Positions 56,214-62,249 of a stretch of DNA of 64,000 nucleotides are shown here, in pieces. The translations under genes and the position numbers were made by a program. How positions within the stretch are numbered: position 1 is the first letter of the stretch; each line of letters starts with the position of its first letter. Source of the stretch: an uncultured Acidobacteriia bacterium (GTDB lineage: Bacteria; Acidobacteriota; Terriglobia; Bryobacterales; Bryobacteraceae); the NCBI GenBank assembly GCA_903875575.1, contig CAIQWJ010000018.1:123112-187111 (forward strand), given 5' to 3'. The notes beneath the pieces were generated by a model. It made no database searches. It was given only the letters and a program-made list of their open reading frames with translations, and had not been told where the DNA came from.

Positions 56214-56723
56214 TTACGGAACGGCTTCCGGATCTACGGCAGGCAGGCCCGCAAGTTGCGCAACCCTACAGCGAATCCTGTCCGCAGCGACGATGGAATC
56301 GACGAGGGCGTCGCCGCGCAGGTCGAGAGCGATCGAGAGGGAAGTGCGTCCAGGGTTCGCAAGCCATTTCGCGGACCGTATGTATCGAATATCTCTGGCG
56401 GGCTCGCGACCGGAGAACCGACAAGTGCCGCGGCCGCTTCGTAGTGCCGCACGCTGAGCGCGACCACCTGGAACCGGCGCTAAATGAATGTCCTCCCGGA
56501 ACCGCGGCACAACGGCGGCAGCATCTCCTAATCGTAAAACTGCGGACAACGAAAGTTCCCCACAGCGAGTCCGCTGCGCCAGGGCAGAATGCAGCTCCAA
56601 AACCCCGAGGCTCGAAACGAGGCACGCACCCGCCGAAGCTGCCACGAGTTTCTCAACCCTGGAGGTGCCGACTTCGGCGCGATAGAGTTTTGCAAGTGCG
56701 CTGGTATCGAGGTAGATTCCCAA
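56214..56723 (-). pseudogene. PIN-domain (VapC-like) toxin with two frameshifts
   Basis: The product starts GIYLDTSALAKLYRAEVGTS and SSLGVLELHSALAQR, a clear PIN N-terminus. The next expected part (RRFQVVALSVRHYEAAAAL, GPRNGLRTLDAL) is found in a different frame, while the final part (LSIALDLRGDALVDSIVAAD) is back in the first. Two compensating indels near 56480 and 56340 therefore disrupt the middle. The translated 169-aa frame would have a scrambled core and lose catalytic residues. Confidence 0.6.
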
Positions 56724-56726
56724 TCG

Positions 56727-56992
56727 CTACCCTGTGGCGTCGCGCTCGGCGCGAATTGCGTCCGACAGATTACCGGAGATCTTCGAAAGGGTCCGCCGCA
56801 CTTCGTCCTGGTCGGGACCGGCTCGTGCAGCGCGTCAACCATCGCCCTGTATTCGTGATCCAGCCACGGTTCTGCCGCGTCGGGCGACGCATCGCAGATG
56901 GTCACGTTTACACGTTGGTGTTCGCTCAACGGCAACGGCTCCGAGGGACGGAGCAGGCCATTCTCGTATACCGTGGAGAGCGTTTTCGTCGT
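56727..56992 (-). pseudogene. AF2212-family (DUF104) antitoxin remnant
   Basis: The frame reads TTKTLSTVYENGLLRPSEPL, PLSEHQRVNVTICD, then DHEYRAMVDALHEPVPT, and after a one-base shift continues DEVRRTLSKISGNLSDAIRA to TAG at 56727-56729. That is the layout of AF2212-like antitoxins that partner PIN toxins. No start codon precedes it in frame (AGT stands where ATG is expected). The stop lies just before the PIN gene, as in an operon. Both genes are dead. Confidence 0.6.
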
Positions 56993-57025
56993 ACTCCCGT
57001 GATGCGGCCGAAGCGCTTCTGGCTA

Positions 57026-57072
57026 TGGTCGGGCGAGCGAGATTCGAACTCGCGACCTCATGCACCCCAAGC
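57026..57072 (-). tRNA. 3' half of tRNA-Pro (GGG), partial
   Basis: Reading the minus strand from 57070: loop TTGGGGT with anticodon GGG, stem half GCATG, variable AGGTC, T-arm GCGAG-TTCGAAT-CTCGC, acceptor strand TCGCCCG and ACCA. The T-arm pairs perfectly. The 5' half of the tRNA is absent: the bases before the loop do not pair and no CGGGCGA acceptor strand is nearby. It is not a functional tRNA; the break at the anticodon loop is typical of an integration scar. Confidence 0.75.
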
Positions 57073-57296
57073 TGTTGCACAATTGCTTTAAAGGTCAAGC
57101 CTTTCAGGCATTTCAGGTTGCGCGGGGAAAATCCTTTCCTCTCGCCGAAGGGTCGCTTGAGGCCTGCGGTCACTGTACAGGATGACCGTAAACATGAAAC
57201 ACTGCGCCAGGCCTAATCGTTGCCACCGCCGTTCGCAGCCGCGGGAAGAGTGGTCGATAGAAGGTGATTTTGTTCCGGGTCACATGAACGATGACG

Positions 57297-58478
57297 TTAC
57301 GGAGTATGCCCTCGGTTCGACTGGTCGGAATAAGTGAATATTGCCTTGCCTGATTTTTCGATCCAGGACCACTTCGAGGAATAGTAGTCGGCGCCGACTC
57401 GTACGTGTGCCAGACCCATCACGAAACTGCTGGCAGCATCGAAAACACCGGGAATCACGCGCTTCCCTTTGGAATCGATGAACCAGGACTTGTGATCAAC
57501 CGTAACAACCGCAACGCCTTCGGAGAAGTTCTCAGCGTTGTCGAACTGCGGGGTGATCACCATCGCGCCACTCTTGTCAATAAAACCCCATTTGTCGCCC
57601 TTGCGCACTCGCGCGAGGCCCTCAGAAAAAGGTTCAGCGCTGTCAAACATCATCGGTATCCGTGGCCGTCCTGAGTCGTCAACATAGCCCCAGGACTTAC
57701 CGTCACCGACTGGTACCAGGCCTTCTGCGGCGTGCTTCGCGTCGGTGTAGCCGCCGAACACCACCCTGCCAGTTCCATCGATCATCGAATAGTGGCATCG
57801 CTTGAGGGGTGCACGAGGGGCCCCTGGAATCCTGGGTAAGAGCGCTGGCAGGTCTTCCGGATTGAACCGGGCGCAGGGGTCATAACCGATATAGCGGCAG
57901 GGGCCGTCCTCGATGACCAACGCGTGCCCGTCAATAAAGGCTTCCGCGCGGGCGAACCGGGCCGGGATGATCAGTTTTCCCGAGCGGTCGATGTAGCCGA
58001 ATCGGCCAGATACCTTGACAACCGCTCGCCCCTCGCTGAAATCGGTGGCGGACTCGAAGATTGCCGGAATCGCCAGTCTTCCCGTGTGGTCGACATAGCC
58101 GTACAGCTTTTTGTCAGCCAGCCAGCGCGTGGCAAGACCTTCGGAAAAATTACCGCTGGGTCGATAGCCCCGACCCGAAACCTGCTTTCCAGTGGCATCG
58201 ATCAGGGAGTTGACATAACCTTTCGATACGACGTGCGCAAGGCCTTCGAAAAAGTCGCCCTCGCCCGTCAGGGAGTCCATGTATTGCGGCTGGATGACAA
58301 CCTGACCCTGACGATTGATGTAGCCGGCGCCGAACTTTTCGTTGACCACAAATTGAAAAAGAGGCGTGTCGGATTTCTTGTTTTTAGGCCAGACGGGATA
58401 GCCCCAGGAGCAGCCAGGAAGCTGAAACACAGCGAACACGGCTGCCACGGTGAAGCACGCGATGAGCTGGCGGAGCAT
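57297..58478 (-). CDS. WG-repeat lipoprotein
   Basis: The 393-aa product has a lipoprotein-type signal (FTVAAVFAVFQLPGC) and about eight WG (KWG) repeats, each like KWGFIDKSGAMVITPQFDNA followed by FSEGVAVV. Such repeats form elongated beta structures; the proteins are usually exported, with unknown ligand. One repeat is interrupted by an insertion around residues 195-240 (CRYIGYDPCARFNPEDLPAL). It lies between two fragments of a broken gene, so may have entered as an insertion. Confidence 0.85.
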   Translation of the reverse strand: MLRQLIACFTVAAVFAVFQLPGCSWGYPVWPKNKKSDTPLFQFVVNEKFGAGYINRQGQVVIQPQYMDSLTGEGDFFEGLAHVVSKGYVNSLIDATGKQVSGRGYRPSGNFSEGLATRWLADKKLYGYVDHTGRLAIPAIFESATDFSEGRAVVKVSGRFGYIDRSGKLIIPARFARAEAFIDGHALVIEDGPCRYIGYDPCARFNPEDLPALLPRIPGAPRAPLKRCHYSMIDGTGRVVFGGYTDAKHAAEGLVPVGDGKSWGYVDDSGRPRIPMMFDSAEPFSEGLARVRKGDKWGFIDKSGAMVITPQFDNAENFSEGVAVVTVDHKSWFIDSKGKRVIPGVFDAASSFVMGLAHVRVGADYYSSKWSWIEKSGKAIFTYSDQSNRGHTP

Positions 58479-58517
58479 GAGAATATCTTATGCTGCCGGG
58501 GCGGGCTTGAACTGGAC

Positions 58518-58650
58518 CTACGCTGAGACGAGGGGCTCGCCATCCGCGTCGAGAATGCGGCCGGTCAAGACGCCATAGGGGGGCAGGCGGAGGTCGACGT
58601 TCCAAGCTGACAGGCAAGGTGATACTTTCCGTTCCTGAGTGGGCAGCCTG
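58518..58650 (-). pseudogene. Fragment of a carboxypeptidase-regulatory-like gene
   Basis: On this strand NVDLRLPPYGVLTGRILDAD, then GEPLVSA and a TAG (58518-58520) matches the start of a carboxypeptidase regulatory-like domain. Just upstream, in another frame, TESITLPVSLER fits the preceding strand of the family. One frameshift and one stop are present. It is the likely partner of the C-terminal remnant at 55760-56200. The rest of 58479-58783 holds only the repeat at 58662-58693. Confidence 0.45.
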
Positions 58651-58661
58651 ATTGCGGAGTT

Positions 58662-58693
58662 TTGAGTACCGCTCCCTTACGGTCACGGCTCGG
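58662..58693. repeat. Dispersed intergenic repeat, copy A
   Basis: TTGAGTACCGCTCCCTTACG followed by GTCACGGCTCGG matches copy B at 60252-60282 (TTGAGTGCCGCTCCTTACAG, then TCGCGGTTCGG) at about 80 percent of positions, same orientation. Confidence 0.6.
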
Positions 58694-58783
58694 AAAATAT
58701 TGGTCGAGGGAGGAGTTTGAACAGCTGACTTTAGATTTGCTGCGGCAGGGGAAATGCAACGCCGGGCCGCGTGTTAAAAGCGA

Positions 58784-59095
58784 CTAGTCGTCAAGGGCGA
58801 GCATACCCTCGGGTTGGCTGCGCCTCGGAATCCGTTGAACGGCTTTGCCAACTTCCTGGCGGGCCAGATCAAGCTCATACGCGCTCTGGAGGTTCATCCA
58901 GAAATCGGCGGCCATATTGAAATACTGACCGAGACGCAGGGCGGTATCCGCGGTGATGTTCCGCTTTCCCGCCAGAAGCTGATAGAGGCGGTTGGGCGGT
59001 ACTTCGAGAATGTCGGCCAGTATCTTTGCCGTGAGGCCGATCTCGTCCAACTCGTCGGCGAGGATCTCTCCGGGATGAATGGGTGTGCGCGCCAT
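58784..59095 (-). CDS. higA: HigA-type antitoxin (XRE-like HTH)
   Basis: The 103-aa product has the HigA/VapI signature RTPIHPGEILADELDEIGLT, then an HTH (LADILEVPPNRLYQLLAGKR) and TADTALRLGQYFNMAADFWM, all canonical. It should bind HigB and the promoter. It follows the higB frame after 15 bp, the toxin-first order of higBA. Intact although its toxin is frameshifted. Confidence 0.92.
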   Translation of the reverse strand: MARTPIHPGEILADELDEIGLTAKILADILEVPPNRLYQLLAGKRNITADTALRLGQYFNMAADFWMNLQSAYELDLARQEVGKAVQRIPRRSQPEGMLALDD

Positions 59096-59110
59096 GGGTC
59101 GTCTCCTTTG

Positions 59111-59429
59111 TTAGAGGTAATCCACAATTTCAACATTCGAGGGGCCCCGCTCGTCGCCGGGCCACTCGAAACAAACCCGCCACTGGTCATTGATCCGAAT
59201 GGAAAACTGGCCTTTACGGTTTTCCTTCAGGCTCTCCACCTGCTCAGGGACGCTCTCGCGTCCCTGCCGAAGACGGTTGGAGTTGAGTCCGGCAAGATCG
59301 CTTAACGATGTGGCGGCATCGAGAATGCGCAAACGCTTTTCGGCCTGCTGCCGGAACGGCTCCCACTGGCGAACCCTTTCGCCAGCCGCTAAGCGCTCCG
59401 TATCCCTGTCGCGGTAAACTCCTGATCAT
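59111..59429 (-). pseudogene. higB: HigB-type toxin with a frameshift and a palindromic insertion
   Basis: The C-terminal part is a good HigB/RelE-like mRNA interferase: DTERLAAGERVRQWEPFRQQ, EKRLRILDAATSLSDLAGLN, KGQFSIRINDQWRVCFEWPG and VEIVDYL. ATG 59427-59429 reads MIRSL and then, because of one extra C at 59413-59414, goes out of frame; without it the join would be MIRSL-RDRDTERL. Between NRL and ENRKGQ the protein carries RQGRESVPEQVESLK, about nine residues more than relatives, from the palindromic repeat at 59242-59270. Toxin probably inactive. Confidence 0.65.
59242..59270. repeat. Palindromic dispersed repeat inside higB
   Basis: CAGGGACGC-TCTC-GCGTCCCTG (59245-59266) is a perfect 9-bp hairpin with a 4-nt loop. 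A degenerate copy is at 48902-48932. In higB it lies within the reading frame and adds residues without breaking the frame. Confidence 0.7.
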
Positions 59430-59526
59430 CCAGTCTGAATTCAATATAGACGAGTGACGTCAAGCGTACAACTGCGCTTTGCACTGGGGACCTGTCTGGC
59501 CTCATTGGAAATTATGGCGCAGACGC

Positions 59527-59548
59527 AATATAGATTTTATGCTATATT
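59527..59548 (+). promoter_or_regulatory. Palindromic operator of the HigB-XRE pair
   Basis: AATATAG (59527-59533) and CTATATT (59542-59548) form a perfect inverted repeat with an 8-bp spacer, 6 bp before the toxin GTG. The AT-rich site stands out in GC-rich DNA and is where an XRE antitoxin would autoregulate; it also overlaps a plausible -10 region. Confidence 0.55.
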
Positions 59549-59554
59549 CAAGGC

Positions 59555-59920
59555 GTGGCATGGGAAGTTGAATTCACGGATGAGTTCGAAGTGTGGTGGC
59601 ACACTTTGTCGGAATCGGAACAGGGAAAAGTCGACGCACGCGTCGGTCTCCTGATGGAGCGCGGCCCGAATCTCGGGTTCCCATTCAGCTCGCAGGTCAA
59701 GACATCTCGCTTTCCGGAGATGCGAGAATTGCGCGCCCAGGCCGGAGGCGACCCGTTGCGGATGTTGTACGCGTTTGATCCGCGACGGACTGCGATTCTT
59801 TTGGTTGCCGGTGACAAAACCGGCGACGACCGGTGGTACGAAACGAATGTGCCGGTCGCGGATCGTCTATTCGAACGCCACTTGAGGGTGATCGAGAAGG
59901 AGAGGACTGAACATGGCTAG
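59555..59920 (+). CDS. Phage-type RelE/HigB-like toxin (Gp49 family)
   Basis: The 121-aa product has WEVEFTDEFEVWWHTLSESE, GPNLGFPFSSQVKTSRFPEM, RELRAQAGGDPLRMLYAFDP and RRTAILLVAGDKTGDDRWYE, the pattern of phage-derived Gp49-like HigB toxins, which cut mRNA on the ribosome. Start GTG 59555. It overlaps the XRE gene by 8 bp, toxin first. All expected parts are present, so probably active. Confidence 0.87.
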   Translation: MAWEVEFTDEFEVWWHTLSESEQGKVDARVGLLMERGPNLGFPFSSQVKTSRFPEMRELRAQAGGDPLRMLYAFDPRRTAILLVAGDKTGDDRWYETNVPVADRLFERHLRVIEKERTEHG

Positions 59921-60230
59921 GAATTTCAAGGAGTTGCGCGCCGGGATGTCCGCTGCCGCGAAGGCGACCAGCGCGGTGGAGCACCGTCGTTTGGTGGAGG
60001 AGATGTCGCTTCTCCAGCTTCGGAAGGCGCGCGAGTTGACCCAAACAAAGATTGCCGATGAGTTGCACATGGGACAGGGCGATGTGTCGAAACTGGAACA
60101 TCGTACGGACATGTACGTCAGCACGCTGGCCAGCTACCTCCAGGCTGTTGGCGCCGAGCTGGAAATCCGCGCGGTGTTTCCCGATGGCGGGGCCGTCAAA
60201 ATCACGCAGTTTTCCGAAGAGGCGATTTAG
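59913..60230 (+). CDS. XRE-family HTH antitoxin
   Basis: The 105-aa product has an N-terminal tail followed by an XRE helix-turn-helix (LRKARELTQTKIADELHMGQ, GDVSKLEHRTDMYVSTLASY) and the AVGAELEIRAVFPDG strand common in antitoxins of Gp49-like toxins. It should bind the toxin and the operator at 59527-59548. Confidence 0.88.
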   Translation: MARNFKELRAGMSAAAKATSAVEHRRLVEEMSLLQLRKARELTQTKIADELHMGQGDVSKLEHRTDMYVSTLASYLQAVGAELEIRAVFPDGGAVKITQFSEEAI

Positions 60231-60234
60231 CAGG

Positions 60235-60353
60235 GTGCTGAAAAAGCGGGATTGAGTGCCGCTCCTTACAGTCGCGGTTCGGTAAGCAGTGTCGAATCAA
60301 TACCTGTTTCCCTGTCCCGAAAGCCAGCGGGGGCTCGCTACGTTTTTCAGCAC
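60235..60353. mobile_element. 119-bp MITE-like element
   Basis: GTGCTGAAAAA (60235-60245) and TTTTTCAGCAC (60343-60353) are a perfect 11-bp inverted repeat bounding a non-coding stretch that starts 5 bp after the XRE gene's stop. The stretch contains the dispersed repeat copy B. No open frame of note lies inside. I infer a small non-autonomous element; no direct target repeat is evident. Confidence 0.4.
60252..60282. repeat. Dispersed intergenic repeat, copy B
   Basis: Matches copy A at 58662-58693, same strand. It lies inside the 119-bp inverted-repeat-bounded element. Confidence 0.6.
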
Positions 60354-60369
60354 TCGCGTCTGAAATACC

Positions 60370-60780
60370 TCAGCGGCTATTGTGCCCGAGGAACAATCTC
60401 CGCTCGTTGTGCACAAGACCCAGTCGAACACGATCCAGCCAGCCTCGGCGACCCACAAATGCGTGGGCAGGATTTCCCATTGCATGGAAGAACACCAACG
60501 CCGACCATTGGAGACCGAGGGTCTCGACTGTAACTTCGTGCCCGAAAGTCTGAAATGAGCCTGTGACGGTCCGATAATGCCTCTCGACCCCGGAATCAGG
60601 GAGCCCGAGGATGTCGGCGTAAAAGCGGTCGAAAAGACAATCCGCCGCACCGGTGTCCAGTCGCGCCGTCAATTCCACGCTATGATCACCGTGGATCAAC
60701 CGTATCGGGGGGAGTATTCCGGCGGCGGTTTCCTCATACTCAAGATCCGCGTCGAAATCCAGCGAACTCAATCGATCCAC
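60370..60780 (-). CDS. Retropepsin-like aspartic protease family protein
   Basis: The 136-aa product has ILPPIRLIHGDHSVELTARL followed by DTGAADCLFDRFYADILGLP, the D-T-G-A active-site motif of retropepsin-like proteases, then a beta-rich part with WSALVFFHAMGNPAHAFVGR and a Gly-rich turn near the end (FVGRRGWLDRVRLGLVHNER). Such proteins are probably dimeric. The GTG start overlaps the DUF5678 gene by 13 bp, so the pair forms an operon. Substrate unknown. Confidence 0.75.
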   Translation of the reverse strand: MDRLSSLDFDADLEYEETAAGILPPIRLIHGDHSVELTARLDTGAADCLFDRFYADILGLPDSGVERHYRTVTGSFQTFGHEVTVETLGLQWSALVFFHAMGNPAHAFVGRRGWLDRVRLGLVHNERRLFLGHNSR

Positions 60781-61136
60781 CCGCCGGCAAAGGGCTCTTG
60801 CTCGTCGGGGGAAACAAAGATCAGGAACGGCGAGGAAATGCCCCTGGCGCGCACGTCCTCATAAAGCAGTTTCGGGTTCGAGCCGCTCGCTACGACTTCA
60901 CACCCCTCCAGCACCACCCACTTGCCGAAGAACTGCGCATCGGGGCTGGAAGCCCACGCCATTTCAGCGGAGCGAGTGCGAGCAGGTATCCGGCGGGTTG
61001 TGGGGACCGACGGTGACGGCGTTTCGCGCAGATAGGCCCTGACGGCCGTGGCGATCAACGCGTCTACGTCCATTCCACGCGCGGTTGCTTCGGCTCGGAG
61101 ACCTGCTTCGATATCGGGAGCCAATTGGATACTCAT
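60768..61136 (-). CDS. DUF5678 protein with N-terminal RHH-like part
   Basis: The 122-aa product starts SIQLAPDIEAGLRAEATARG with helices like small DNA-binding or antitoxin domains (DVDALIATAVRAYLRETPSP), and ends with the DUF5678 signature FFGKWVVLEGCEVVASGSNP then ARGISSPFLIFV. This N-terminal ribbon-helix-helix plus DUF5678 layout recurs upstream of retropepsin-like genes. It may work as a regulator or a substrate of the downstream protease; I infer this from the operon only. The 61137-61416 gap holds nothing I can identify. Confidence 0.75.
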   Translation of the reverse strand: MSIQLAPDIEAGLRAEATARGMDVDALIATAVRAYLRETPSPSVPTTRRIPARTRSAEMAWASSPDAQFFGKWVVLEGCEVVASGSNPKLLYEDVRARGISSPFLIFVSPDEQEPFAGGWID

Positions 61137-61416
61137 AACGATCCCAAATAAAAGGATAGCGGAAACACAAGCGTCCGCGCTGGCCTGTTGGCCTGGAATT
61201 GTGCAAGCACCTCTTGCAGAAGCGCCTCAGCGACGACGTTCATGGGGGGCGGGACCGCCCAAGGTCACTTCGTTATCAGGAAGCGGGAAAGGCGCAGGCC
61301 AAAGGCCTACTCTACACAGACTGCAAACTACTGAGTCTGCCGCAACTTGTCTGATGGTCAACCTGTCTTCCGATACGAGAACATCCGCGCAGAAGGCCGT
61401 GAGGCGCTGGCCTGGG

Positions 61417-62199
61417 CTACGCGTGCGGCTCGCCGGTCCCCTTGCCTTCCAGAAAACGCGACAGACTGCCTGCTATGTGAACGAACTCCGAGGGCATCAT
61501 GATCACGGTGGTGCTGTTATTCTCCGCGCCGACTTCGGACACCATCTGCATGCGCCGCAACTCAAGCGCGGCCGGATTGCCCACCATCAGTTGCGCCGCT
61601 TCTGCCAGCTTTTTGGACGCTTCCAGTTCGGCTTCCGCCTTGATGATGCGCGCTCGCTTTTCGCGCATCGCCTCCGCCTCCATGGCCATGACGCGCTGCA
61701 TATCCTGCGGAATTTCCACGTCCTTCATCTCCAGCAGTTCGACCGCGACTCCCCAGGGCGCGATGTTTTCCGTAACGTTGCGACGCAGCAGCGCGTTGAT
61801 CTGATCGCGCGACTTCAGAACCTCATCGAGATCGTGCTGCCCGATCACATTTCTCAGGCTGGTGAGGGCGACCTGCTGGACGGCGGCACGGAAATTCTCG
61901 ACCGTCAGCACAGCCTTTTGCGGGTCGCTGACGCGGTACCAGAGAACGGCGTTGACCTTCACGGTGACGCTGTCCCGCGTGATGGTTTCCTGCTGCTCAA
62001 TGGGGGCGGTGACGACTCGGAGATCGACCCGGACTTCGTTTTCGACGCCCAGCGGAATCAGCCAGAATATGCCGGGTCCGCGCAGTCCCGTATAGCGGCC
62101 GAGGCGGAAGACCACGGCGCGCTCGTATTCCCGGGCAATACGGAGACCGGAAAGGAATACAAGGAACGCGACGATTACCAGGAGCCCTATGAGATTCAT
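61417..62199 (-). CDS. Slipin/stomatin-type SPFH (band 7) protein
   Basis: The 260-aa product has an N-terminal membrane helix (IGLLVIVAFLVFLSGLRIAR), the SPFH domain (EYERAVVFRLGRYTGLRGPG, VDLRVVTAPIEQQETITRDS, VKVNAVLWYRVSDPQKAV), and a coiled coil rich in Ala/Glu (AEAEAMREKRARIIKAEAEL). It is the slipin type, which forms membrane microdomains. No NfeD gene accompanies it. The 5' end is 51 bp from the IS. Confidence 0.93.
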   Translation of the reverse strand: MNLIGLLVIVAFLVFLSGLRIAREYERAVVFRLGRYTGLRGPGIFWLIPLGVENEVRVDLRVVTAPIEQQETITRDSVTVKVNAVLWYRVSDPQKAVLTVENFRAAVQQVALTSLRNVIGQHDLDEVLKSRDQINALLRRNVTENIAPWGVAVELLEMKDVEIPQDMQRVMAMEAEAMREKRARIIKAEAELEASKKLAEAAQLMVGNPAALELRRMQMVSEVGAENNSTTVIMMPSEFVHIAGSLSRFLEGKGTGEPHA

Positions 62200-62249
62200 G
62201 ACGCAAGCATACTACGAATTCCGGACCGGCGCTTTATTTCACAGCGGCC

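Noticed and set aside
55964..57091. A 375-codon open frame on the plus strand
   Set aside because: It runs antisense over the PIN and antitoxin remnants and through the tRNA-Pro fragment; the ERDSNSRPHAPQA stretch is a well-known false translation of a tRNA 3' end.
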